DNA of 64,000 bases. It comes from Acidaminococcus sp. CAG:917. Lineage in GTDB: Bacteria > Bacillota > Clostridia > Christensenellales > CAG-917. The notes under the pieces are model-generated. The model had not been told where the DNA came from. It saw only the letters and a list, made by a program, of their open reading frames with translations, and did no database searches. Made by a program: the position numbers and the translations under genes. This document shows positions 36,316 to 44,425 of the stretch, piece by piece. The stretch covers positions 125,159 to 189,158 of the forward strand of contig FR901028.1 in the NCBI GenBank assembly GCA_000437555.1, read 5' to 3'. The number at the start of each line of letters is the position of its first letter. Positions within the stretch are counted from its first letter, which is position 1.

Positions 36316-37995
36316 CTATTTTGTCAGTTCATAAACGAACGCTTCATAAGGCAATATTTTTGTATTTTGCAAAACGGCGGGCGTCGATTGATAGTTTGAA
36401 ATGACAAGGCTTGATTTGAGGTCTTTAAATTCTTCGGGAACCTTAAATGTAGCGCATTTTGAGCTGTAACTGCAAACGACAAGATATATTTTGTCTCCGA
36501 GTTCTCTTTTGTATACGAACAGCTTTTTGTTGTCGTGCAAAAGTTCCGTGTAGCTTCCCTCTTTGATAATTTTGTTGCCCAATCTGAATTTGTTTATCTT
36601 TTTGTAAAAATTCAAAATCGAGTCTTCGTCGGCTAACGCTTCCTCTACGTTTATTTTTTTATAATTCGGGTTGACCATCATCCAAGGCGTTCCCGAGGTG
36701 AACCCCGCATTTTTTTCTGCGTTCCATTGCATTGGCGTTCTTGCGTGGTCTCTTGCCCTCTTTTGAAGTGCCCAAACTACTACGGGGATAAGCGGAGGGA
36801 AAAATTTTGCAATTTTATATATATTCTTTGAAACTATATCCACGTAATCTTTAGGTTTAAAGCCTGCGATATTCGTCATGCCTATTTCCTGACCTTGGTA
36901 GATATAGGGCGTGCCTTTCATGAAGTTAATGCAAATGGCGAGCATTTTAGCCACGTATTTGCGGTATTCGAGTTTTCCGTATCTCGGCAGAGAACGGGGA
37001 TAGTCGTGATTTTCGATAAACAGACTGTTCCAGCAATTATCGGGAAGAGCCTGCCAGCTGCTGAAAATGGTTTTCCATTTTTTGAGGCTGAATTTTTTAG
37101 GAATAACCGTCATAAACGCGTCGGCTTCCTGATGCTCAAAGGTGAATATGCAGTCGAGTTCTTCACGGTCCTCTGCGACGATTGATTCGGCATTTGATAC
37201 GGTTATTCCCTGTCCTTCGCCAACGGTCATAGAGTCGTATTTTGAAAATGCCTTTTGGTTGAGCTCGTGTATATATTCGTGATAATGCGGACCGATGACA
37301 AACTGTTCGTCACCGCATATAATAGGATTGAATTTGCCGTTCGGAAGCCCTTCCGTTTTGGATATATAGGTTATAACGTCGCATCTGAAACCGTCAACGC
37401 CGAGCTCAAACCAATAGTTGCAAATGTCTGCCACTTCCTGCCTTACTTTGGGGTTATCCCAATTGAGGTCGGGTTGCTTTTTGCTGAACAGATGCAGATA
37501 ATATTCGTTTGTCGTTTCGTCATATTCCCACGCGCTGCCTGAAAACCTCGACGACCAGTTGTTGGGCGGCTTCTTTCCGTTTTTGCCTCTGCCCGGTCTC
37601 CAGATATAATAATCCCTGTAAGGATTATCTTTTGACGAACGGGATTGTTTAAACCACTCGTGTTCGTCCGACGTATGATTGACTACCAAGTCCATGACAA
37701 GTTTAATGCCTCTTTGATGCATGCCGTCAATCATCTCTTTCCAATCGTCAAGAGTGCCGAATTCGTCCATGATATCACGGTAGTTCGATATGTCGTATCC
37801 GTTGTCGTCGTTGGGCGATTTATAGCAAGGCGAAAGCCATACGGCGGTCACGCCGAGGTCTTTAAGGTAGTCAAGTTTTGAAATAATGCCCTGAATATCG
37901 CCTATTCCGTCACCGTTTGAGTCGCAGAAGCTTCTCGGATAAATCTGATAAAATACGGCGTCTTTATACCATCTCGTTTTTTTGTTTTGTGTCAT
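36316..37995 (-). CDS. Glycoside hydrolase family 13 alpha-glucosidase (oligo-1,6-glucosidase type)
   Basis: 559-residue cytoplasmic enzyme of the GH13 alpha-glucosidase group, likely acting on isomaltose- or maltose-type oligosaccharides. Conserved regions: DLVVNHTS, the nucleophile Asp in GVDGFRCDVITY, the acid Glu in MTVGEGQG, and ENHDYPR with the transition-state Asp. YQIYPRSFCDSNGDGIGD near the start is family-typical and includes a DxNxDGxGD calcium-type loop. The start lies 11 bases after the parB stop with GGGGGA before it, so it may be read from the parA promoter. No transporter or regulator gene is next to it, which is unusual. Confidence 0.92.
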   Translation of the reverse strand: MTQNKKTRWYKDAVFYQIYPRSFCDSNGDGIGDIQGIISKLDYLKDLGVTAVWLSPCYKSPNDDNGYDISNYRDIMDEFGTLDDWKEMIDGMHQRGIKLVMDLVVNHTSDEHEWFKQSRSSKDNPYRDYYIWRPGRGKNGKKPPNNWSSRFSGSAWEYDETTNEYYLHLFSKKQPDLNWDNPKVRQEVADICNYWFELGVDGFRCDVITYISKTEGLPNGKFNPIICGDEQFVIGPHYHEYIHELNQKAFSKYDSMTVGEGQGITVSNAESIVAEDREELDCIFTFEHQEADAFMTVIPKKFSLKKWKTIFSSWQALPDNCWNSLFIENHDYPRSLPRYGKLEYRKYVAKMLAICINFMKGTPYIYQGQEIGMTNIAGFKPKDYVDIVSKNIYKIAKFFPPLIPVVVWALQKRARDHARTPMQWNAEKNAGFTSGTPWMMVNPNYKKINVEEALADEDSILNFYKKINKFRLGNKIIKEGSYTELLHDNKKLFVYKRELGDKIYLVVCSYSSKCATFKVPEEFKDLKSSLVISNYQSTPAVLQNTKILPYEAFVYELTK

Positions 37996-38006
37996 GTTTC
38001 CCCCGA

Positions 38007-38897
38007 TTAGTTGTTATCTTTTTTTAAAATTTCTACCAGCTGATAAATTCTTTCCAGGTCGTCCTTAGAGAAATAATCAATGGAAAATCTTCCTTTTTCC
38101 GGTGTTCCGACAAGTTTGACTCTCGTGCCGAAAACTCTCTTCATATCGCTGACAAGCTCTTTTAATTCGAGTGTGAGAGGCTGAGTTTTTCTCGGACCGG
38201 ACGGAATATTCTTTCTTGTCTCATAAAGCCTGACTCTGTCTTCGACGTCCCTTACCGTCATTTTGTATTGAACAATCTGTTTGGCAAGATTTATCAAAAA
38301 TTCTTTATTGTCAATGGTGACGAGAGCTCTTGCGTGTCCCGAAGAAATCTTTCCGCTTTTGACCATTTCAAGCACTTCCTCGGGAAGAGTTAAAAGTCTT
38401 AAAAGGTTTGTTACGTAAGGACGGCTTTTGCCTATGCGGTCGGCAACCGCTTCCTGCGTTAGTCCGTGATTTGTCATAAGCTCTTTAATGCCTTCCGCCG
38501 CTTCTATTGCGTTTAAATCCTCTCTTTGAATATTTTCGATGAGGGATATTGCCTTTATTTCCTCGACGGGCAAATCTTTTATAATCGCAGGCACGGTTTT
38601 GAGATTTGCTTTCATAGCCGCGCGGTAACGTCTTTCGCCGGCTACTATTTGATAGCGGCCGTTGGGAAGTTTGGTGACGAGGAGCGGTTGCAGAACTCCG
38701 TAAAGCTTCATAGAGTTTGACATTTCCTTTAATGTTTCTTCGTCAAAAGTTTTACGGGCCTGTTCGGGATTGCGGTCAAGCATCGTTATGTCAAGCTGTT
38801 GAATCGCCCCTTCTCCTTCGATATTAACTTCTCTGTTGTCGGTATAGTCCGCAAACAACGCGCCTATGCCTTTGCCTAATCCTCTCTGTTGTGCCAT
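38007..38897 (-). CDS. parB: Chromosome segregation protein ParB/Spo0J
   Basis: CTP-dependent clamp that loads at parS and spreads. 296 residues: N-terminal RGLGKGIGALFADY, the CTP-binding region with GERRYRAAMKA and ENIQREDLNAIEAAEGI, and the helix-turn-helix LTQEAVADRIGKSRPYVTNLLRL that reads parS. Consensus parS sites lie 4.6 and 5.8 kb to the right. It follows parA by four bases with AAAGGA before the ATG. In Bacillus Spo0J also links segregation to sporulation and SMC loading. Confidence 0.97.
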   Translation of the reverse strand: MAQQRGLGKGIGALFADYTDNREVNIEGEGAIQQLDITMLDRNPEQARKTFDEETLKEMSNSMKLYGVLQPLLVTKLPNGRYQIVAGERRYRAAMKANLKTVPAIIKDLPVEEIKAISLIENIQREDLNAIEAAEGIKELMTNHGLTQEAVADRIGKSRPYVTNLLRLLTLPEEVLEMVKSGKISSGHARALVTIDNKEFLINLAKQIVQYKMTVRDVEDRVRLYETRKNIPSGPRKTQPLTLELKELVSDMKRVFGTRVKLVGTPEKGRFSIDYFSKDDLERIYQLVEILKKDNN

Positions 38898-38901
38898 AAT
38901 C

Positions 38902-39681
38902 TTATCCTTTATTTTTATTTGTTCTGTTTAAAAATTCGTTTTTCAAATCGGTATATGCTCTGCTGCCTAAACAATGTTTGTCATACAAAATTACGGGTTT
39001 TCCGAAGCTCGGAGCCTCGGCAAGACGAACGTTTCTCGGAATAATCGTTTTAAACACTTTCTCACAGAAATATTTTTTAATTTCTTCCGATACCTGCTGG
39101 CTGAGGTTGGCTCTTGAGTCGTACAGAGTGAGCACAACGCCTTCCACTTCAAGTTTGGGATTGAGATATTTTTTTACAAGCATAACGGTATTCATCATCT
39201 GCGTTACGCCCTCTAAGGCATAATATTCGCATTGAATGGGAACTATTATTCCGTCGGACGCGGTAAGCGCATTTACGGTTAAAAGTCCGAGTGACGGCGG
39301 ACAATCGAGGAAAATGAAATCGAAGTCGGCGCTCGCCTCGTTTATTTTTTCGGAAAGAATTTTTTCCCTTGCAATCACCACTTGCGCCATCTCAAGTTCC
39401 GCCCCGGCAAGGTCCATACAGCTCGGTATAAGCTTGAGCGTTGCAATGTCGGTATCCACTATCGCATCGGTTGCGCTCATCGAACCGCACAGCAAAGAAT
39501 ACGACGATTTTTCGCTTTTACGGTCGCTGAAACCTAATCCCGACGACGCGTTGCCTTGAGGGTCAAGGTCGACGACCAAAACTTTGTATCCGTCAAAAGC
39601 AAGACATGCCGCAAGATTTATGCACGTCGTCGTCTTTCCTACGCCGCCCTTTTGGTTGGAAAAAGCAATTATTTTAGCCAT
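38902..39681 (-). CDS. parA: Chromosome partitioning ATPase ParA/Soj
   Basis: 259 residues. Deviant Walker A KGGVGKTT at 10-17, Walker A' DLDPQGNASSGLG at about 40-52, and Walker B FDFIFLDCPPSLG. Soj also modulates DnaA in Bacillus. AGAAGGT precedes the ATG. It is the first gene of a parA-parB-glucosidase unit; rsmG, its usual direct neighbour, lies upstream on the same strand but is separated by 364 AT-rich bases containing the parA promoter. Confidence 0.97.
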   Translation of the reverse strand: MAKIIAFSNQKGGVGKTTTCINLAACLAFDGYKVLVVDLDPQGNASSGLGFSDRKSEKSSYSLLCGSMSATDAIVDTDIATLKLIPSCMDLAGAELEMAQVVIAREKILSEKINEASADFDFIFLDCPPSLGLLTVNALTASDGIIVPIQCEYYALEGVTQMMNTVMLVKKYLNPKLEVEGVVLTLYDSRANLSQQVSEEIKKYFCEKVFKTIIPRNVRLAEAPSFGKPVILYDKHCLGSRAYTDLKNEFLNRTNKNKG

Positions 39682-39742
39682 ATATTACCTTCTTTTTTCT
39701 TCAATCGTATTTTAAATTTATTTTTTAAGATATTTCGTTGTT

Positions 39743-39771
39743 AGTATAACAAAAGTTTTAAATGAGGACAA
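39743..39771 (-). promoter_or_regulatory. Promoter of parA-parB
   Basis: TTGTCC, 17-base spacer, TATACT on the minus strand. The leader is about 55 bases. The remaining interval to rsmG (39772-40045) is AT-rich with no gene. Confidence 0.6.
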
Positions 39772-40045
39772 GAGAAAAAGAAAAAAAAGTTTTAATTTAG
39801 TATATTTATTATATAAATAAACTTTAGATATTATATATCAGAAATTTTTTTGAACCTGTTTGTTTAGACTATGCCATAGGTTAGATATTTGTATGCTTTA
39901 AGCAGTCTCTAAATTTAATTTGAATATATTTCTATCCTACTTTTACATATCGACAAATTTTTCACGATAAATTTAAGTTTTATTCAGTCTGTTATTTTTG
40001 TCGGCTGTATGATAGCTTGCGACTTTGTCGCGATAAAGTTTAAAG

Positions 40046-40744
40046 CTATTCAAATTTCCAAAGCGGAGCTTTTTTGATTGCGTTAAACTGTCTCGGATAA
40101 ATAGCGGGCGTAGCGGCTGTTTTTTCTATCACGATTATCGCTCTTTCGTCACCGTTGGGAAGTTCAAATTTTTTTATGTCTTTCAAGCGGCAATTTATTT
40201 TGTTCAAGGCACTTTCCGAATTTTTCAATTCCTTATCGTTTGATTTATAGCAGAGCATTATTCCGCCCGCCTTCAGCATGGGAGCAATAAGCTCGCAGAG
40301 TATCGGCAAAGTTGCGACCGCTCTCGCCGTGGCAAAGTCAAATTTTTCCGCTAAAAATCCCCTGCCCGCCTCTTCCGCTCTTGCCGTGACGGCAGTAAGG
40401 TTTTTAAGATTTAATTTTTGTGCCGCCTCGTTAATAAAAGCGGTTTTTTTTGCAGTGCTGTCAACGGCGGTAACTTTTACCGTCGGCAGTACGATTGCGA
40501 GCGGCACGCATGGAAAGCCGCCTCCTGCGCCTATGTCGACAAGCGTGCTGTTTTCCGATATAAATTCCGATGCGCACAGACTGTCAATCGTGTGTTTTAT
40601 TTCAAAGTCAGACTCTTCGGTTATGGCGGTGAGATTCATAACTTTGTTTTTTTCCAAAACAATGTGCATGAATCGGTCAAGTTTTTCGGCGATATTTGCG
40701 CTTAAATTTTTTTCCGTTAAAAATTTTTCGAGAAGTTTTCCCAT
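40046..40744 (-). CDS. rsmG: 16S rRNA (guanine-N7) methyltransferase RsmG
   Basis: Methylates G527 of 16S rRNA. 232 residues with the SAM-binding motif LVDIGAGGGFPCVPLAIVLP near residues 67-86, VTAVDSTAKKTAFI and the TARAVA segment. The ATG lacks a good ribosome site (the nearest GGGGA is about 20 bases upstream). In most Firmicutes rsmG follows mnmG; here mnmG is 22 kb away on the opposite strand, evidence of rearrangement. Confidence 0.95.
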   Translation of the reverse strand: MGKLLEKFLTEKNLSANIAEKLDRFMHIVLEKNKVMNLTAITEESDFEIKHTIDSLCASEFISENSTLVDIGAGGGFPCVPLAIVLPTVKVTAVDSTAKKTAFINEAAQKLNLKNLTAVTARAEEAGRGFLAEKFDFATARAVATLPILCELIAPMLKAGGIMLCYKSNDKELKNSESALNKINCRLKDIKKFELPNGDERAIIVIEKTAATPAIYPRQFNAIKKAPLWKFE

Positions 40745-40941
40745 ATTTCGCTATTTTTATTTTCCCCGTTTTTTTATTGCGTTTTTTGTCGGGAAAATTT
40801 AATGTATGATTTTATATTTAATTTAAATTTTGCTGTTTTTTCCGTATAAATGATAACATTTTCCATTTTTTTTTGCAACTTTTGCTTTATTATGTTTTCA
40901 ATTTAAGTTTTTTATGCTAATATTCTTAATCGAGGTGCTAT

Positions 40942-41631
40942 ATGAAAATTGCAATCATAACGGCAATGGAAAAGGAATGTGACCCAATCTATAAGCATTT
41001 AGGTTCGGTTATAGGAAGCGAAAGCGCAGGCGGAATGACGATTTATCGTTTTGCCGTGGGCGATAACGACGTGTTTTTACTCTCTTGCGGCATAGGCGAA
41101 ATTCAGGCGTCTGCCGCAACTCAGCTTGTTATCGATAAATATGACGTTGAACTTATCGTCAACCTCGGTTTTGTAGGAAGTCTTGTTCCCGAACTTAAAG
41201 CCGGCGACGTTTGTTTCGTCGAGAGAGTCGTTCATCATCAATTTGACGTTTCCGGCATTGACGGGGTTAAACGCGGACAGCTGGGAAAACATTCGGACAT
41301 TTATTTTTATCTCGACAGACAAAAGGTGCTTGCGCTTCAGTCAAAGCTTCCCGATAAACTTCCGTTTGTCACTTTGGCTAGCGGCGACGAATTTATCTGC
41401 GACCGCAAAAAGAAGGATAAGCTTGTAAAAGACTTTGCCGCCGAAATTTGTGATATGGAACTTGCCGGTATAGCAATCACCGCAAAAAAGAACGGCGTTT
41501 CTGTTTTGTCAATCAAACTTGTCTCGGATAACGCCGACGAAAACGCCGCTATGTCATATAACGATTTTATTAAGGAAGGACTTCTGAAAATGGAAGGAGC
41601 AATAGGAATATTGCTGGGTATACTTCATTGA
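40942..41631 (+). CDS. mtnN: 5'-methylthioadenosine/S-adenosylhomocysteine nucleosidase
   Basis: Hydrolyses S-adenosylhomocysteine to adenine and S-ribosylhomocysteine, and methylthioadenosine likewise. 229 residues: ITAMEKE near the start with the family Glu, SCGIGEIQASAATQ, VNLGFVGSL, and the catalytic Asp in LVSDNADENAAMSYNDF. GAGGTG precedes the ATG. The luxS-like gene starts within its stop codon, so the two consecutive steps of activated-methyl-cycle detoxification are coupled. Confidence 0.93.
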   Translation: MKIAIITAMEKECDPIYKHLGSVIGSESAGGMTIYRFAVGDNDVFLLSCGIGEIQASAATQLVIDKYDVELIVNLGFVGSLVPELKAGDVCFVERVVHHQFDVSGIDGVKRGQLGKHSDIYFYLDRQKVLALQSKLPDKLPFVTLASGDEFICDRKKKDKLVKDFAAEICDMELAGIAITAKKNGVSVLSIKLVSDNADENAAMSYNDFIKEGLLKMEGAIGILLGILH

Positions 41632-42056
41632 AACGAATAGCGTCTTTTGAAGTCAATCATGACGTGCTTGAGCGTGGTTTTTATCTTTCAAGGGTTGACC
41701 GTGATGTTTTTACCTATGACCTTCGTTTTAAAAAACCTAACGGCGGTCAATATCTCGATATCAAAGCGATGCATTCGCTCGAGCATATGATGGCAACCGT
41801 GGCAAGGAACTCCGATTATGCCGATAAGGTCGTTTATTTTGGACCTATGGGCTGCCGAACGGGATTTTATCTTTTACTTTTTGGGACGGAATATGACGAA
41901 GCAAAAAATTTTGCTCTTGATTGTTTAAAAAAATGCCTTGATTTTACTGTCGTTCCCGGAAGCGAACGAGTCGAATGCGGCAATTATCTTGAACACGACC
42001 TTGTCGGTGCAAAAAGAGAAATTACAGACTATCTTGCGTTGATGGAAAGCAAATAA
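41628..42056 (+). CDS. luxS: S-ribosylhomocysteine lyase (LuxS)
   Basis: Cleaves S-ribosylhomocysteine to homocysteine and the AI-2 precursor DPD. 142 residues, slightly short for LuxS (about 150-160). Zinc ligands His49 and His53 lie in AMHSLEHMMA (HxxEH) and Cys117 in VECGNYLEHDL. Catalytic Cys76 lies in GPMGCRTGFY. The start codon is TTG overlapping the mtnN TGA (TTGA), with no strong ribosome site, so expression probably depends on coupling. A good terminator follows. Confidence 0.92.
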   Translation: MKRIASFEVNHDVLERGFYLSRVDRDVFTYDLRFKKPNGGQYLDIKAMHSLEHMMATVARNSDYADKVVYFGPMGCRTGFYLLLFGTEYDEAKNFALDCLKKCLDFTVVPGSERVECGNYLEHDLVGAKREITDYLALMESK

Positions 42057-42117
42057 CTGTTTTTTTTAAAAATTATATTCAAATTTATTTCGATAACCTT
42101 TTTAAGACAAAAATTTT

Positions 42118-42150
42118 ATCTCAAACGTTTTTCGTTTGAGATTTTATTTT
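42118..42150 (+). terminator. Terminator of mtnN-luxS
   Basis: Ten-bp arms ATCTCAAACG/CGTTTGAGAT, five-T loop, T-rich tail. Confidence 0.92.
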
Positions 42151-43353
42151 GGACAGTATTTTTCCTTAAGTTTTAAATTTTGATAGGTCTGTCATTATGC
42201 TACCGAATTTTAATTTTTCTCCGTGGCGCATTTTCTTTTTATAACTTTTTTATGATATAGCATTATATAGCTTTTTTATTTCGCCTTATTCCGTTTAGTT
42301 CTTTAATTTCAAAATTAACGGCTTACTCTTTATTTTTTGTTCCTTTTTCATTTTTTTTGCAAAATATCGCCAAATAGGTTCAATAGTTAACCTTTTTCTG
42401 TAAAAAATCGTCCTCTACGTTTGACGTTGACGATTTTTTTGAATAACAACTCGAGACAATGCCAAATCGCCGAATTTTGGCTTACACGCCGTCATATGGC
42501 ATGGGTTTTTTGAAAAAAATTAAAAATCGGATAAAATTCCTTTAAAACGGATTTTTTGCTTAAAATATGTTTCTCTTTTCATAATTTTTAAATTTTTCTT
42601 TATACCGAGTTTTTTTGCGCTCTTTAAAAGCTTTCCGTTCAATATTTTTTGCAACAAACTTGTTATCGGCACGCTGAATACAAATCCGAGCGTTTAACTT
42701 TTTCGTCTTGATATTTTTGCATTGTTTGTGTTTGTCTTGTTTCTTTCTCTTTGCGCTATTTCACAATACGAGTCGAACCTCAAATTCAGGTTTACCGTTT
42801 TATTAGTTACGTTTAAACGCTTGATTTGTTCAGGCGACGTCGTTTCATTTGTCGCTATACAATTTTTATTTTATCCTTTGAATTATTGTTAAAACGGTTT
42901 ATATATTAACTATTATTAAGCAAAAAACATAATTTTATCAAAAGTTTTTAAAAAATATAGCGCAATTCGCTCAATCTTATTATTTGTCGGCGATTTTTTT
43001 TACTTTTTATTAATTTAGTCTGACTTTTTATGCCGATTTTTTTAGTCGCGTCGATTCGTTTTTACCGGGTAATCAGACGGCTGTCGGATATGACCTTTAT
43101 GCGGATAACATACAACCTATTCGTTAATTTTACTTGTTTTATAAGGCGTTTTTAATTCATAGATTCTGTGCTGTTGTATGTATTTCTAAGGGTAAGAGCG
43201 CAGGTTATTTGTTTTCAAGTTGCGATAGATTTTGTTTTTTTGCCTTTTAAGATGCTTAAGCAGTTTTTTAGTATTGGTTTTTTAATTCTTTACAATGGAA
43301 ATTTGCAGGAAAACTCCGATATGTCTTTTTGCGTCAATTTTTTCTGTTTTTTG
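42151..43353. other. Gene-free T-rich stretch left of the DnaA-box cluster
   Basis: About 1.2 kb without a credible gene. Plus-strand T is in clear excess; for example 42301-42360 has 35 T and 11 A. Open frames here have the Phe/Leu/Cys-rich look produced by T-rich DNA. The one clear structure is the symmetrical hairpin at 42402-42439. Confidence 0.7.
42402..42439. terminator. Symmetrical terminator hairpin without an adjacent gene
   Basis: Eleven-bp arms AAAAAATCGTC/GACGATTTTTT separated by 16 bases; T runs on both strands. The luxS terminator already lies 250 bases upstream, so this may end an unannotated RNA or protect the origin from read-through. Confidence 0.65.
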
Positions 43354-43511
43354 TGTGGATAAATATGCATATTTGGTGGAAAAGCCTGTGGAAAAGCATA
43401 TTTTTGTCTGTTTTTGCTCATTATGAAACATAGTCGTTTTGCCGTCAATTTCTCTTCGTTTTTACTTTTGTTCGGCATGATTGTGCGTCCGATTTCTTTT
43501 AATTTTTCTTA

Positions 43512-43527
43512 TGTTTCACGTGAAACA
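43512..43527. promoter_or_regulatory. parS site 1 (perfect)
   Basis: TGTTTCACGTGAAACA, the exact palindromic ParB/Spo0J recognition sequence, extended by one more base pair on each side (43511-43528). Confidence 0.96.
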
Positions 43528-43552
43528 TTTTATTTTTGATTTTTACGGTGAT

Positions 43553-43568
43553 TGTTCCACGTGAAACG
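43553..43568. promoter_or_regulatory. parS site 2
   Basis: TGTTCCACGTGAAACG, 15 of 16 to the TGTTNCACGTGAAACA consensus, 41 bases from site 1. A terminator-like hairpin (AAAACGCC/GGCGTTTT, 43571-43594) follows directly. Confidence 0.92.
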
Positions 43569-44203
43569 GAAAAACGCCGTATTTAGGGCGTTTTGGGCGT
43601 ATTTTTGCTTAAAAAACGGGCATTTTGCTTAATAAAATGAGTCCGAAAGCCTTTTTGAATAAGACGGATACAATAAAGAAATTATGCTGAAGAGACGAGA
43701 AAAGTAAGCGTTAATACCGCCGAAACGGATATGGAGAATTTAATTTGTCGCTGACTCGGATTCGCCGTAGAAATTTGCGAAACTTATCCCCTTTTTTTTG
43801 ATATATCCACAACAAAGTGGTGCGATGTGGATAAACGTATTTAAACTGATATTTTTATCGTATAATTCCGTTCAGATGACCCAAAATAAATGTAATCCGC
43901 TCTTCGATATCTCGTTTTTTGCTCGGATAGGTAAAGAAACATATAAAAGGTATTAAAAGTTTCCTTATTATTAAATCTGCACGAGTTCCGACGGAGTTTA
44001 GTTTAAATACATAAAAAGCTTTTGCGGATATTGTTGCAAAAGGATAAACTGTCATTTTTGCGGTATTGTTTTTAATCCATACGTCGGCTGCCATAAAGAC
44101 GGAGAGTTATTTTTTGAAAAGCCGTATTTTTTTTAGGATTGGAAATGAATTCAATAATTCATCCGGGAACGGTTAGCAAAATTTTGCCGATTGAATTTGC
44201 CTG

Positions 44204-44231
44204 TTGTCGGAATTAAATACGGCATTATAAT
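44204..44231 (+). promoter_or_regulatory. Promoter of the zinc-ribbon gene
   Basis: TTGTCG, 16-base spacer, TATAAT; the predicted start is about 37 bases before the ATG. Confidence 0.6.
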
Positions 44232-44275
44232 ACATAATTAATCTGTCGGAAATCATATCCGAAAAAGGAGTTTTG

Positions 44276-44425
44276 ATGAAATGCTTTGAATGCGGTAAAG
44301 AAATCGCGGAAGACGAAACTTTTTATTGCCCGAGATGCGGAGCGACGGTTTGCAATAATTGCAACGATATAAATGAAAACGTCTGTCCTTATTGCAACAG
44401 GTCGAATCTATATTTATATAATTAA
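44276..44425 (+). CDS. Small double zinc-ribbon protein
   Basis: 49 residues. Four CxxC knuckles, CFEC (3-6), CPRC (18-21), CNNC (26-29) and CPYC (37-40), give two consecutive zinc-ribbon-like sites and little else; the tail is NRSNLYLYN. An excellent ribosome site AAAGGAG lies six bases before the ATG, and a promoter is present upstream. It sits between the candidate origin and parS site 3. Similar tiny zinc ribbons are common in Firmicutes and usually uncharacterised. The coding reality is well supported by the motif spacing and the ribosome site; function unknown. Confidence 0.82.
   Translation: MKCFECGKEIAEDETFYCPRCGATVCNNCNDINENVCPYCNRSNLYLYN

Larger units (their letters stand above)
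43354..43834. other. Candidate oriC: DnaA-box cluster with parS sites
   Basis: Perfect DnaA boxes TGTGGATAA at 43354-43362 and 43826-43834. Boxes with one mismatch occur at 43387-43395 (TGTGGAAAA) and 43803-43811 (ATATCCACA). Weaker ones are at 43375-43383 (GGTGGAAAA) and 43784-43792 (TTATCCCCT). The last ATATCCACA and the final TGTGGATAA form an inverted pair. Two parS sites sit between the clusters. Plus-strand composition changes from T-rich to A-rich inside this stretch, and parA/rsmG to the left and gyrB/gyrA to the right point away from it. Confidence 0.72.

Noticed and set aside
43168..43362. 64-residue plus-strand frame rich in Phe and Cys
   Set aside because: Composition artefact of T-rich DNA; overlaps a DnaA box and has no ribosome site.
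43855..44094. 79-residue minus-strand frame next to the DnaA boxes
   Set aside because: No ribosome site or recognisable motif; lies in non-coding origin DNA.
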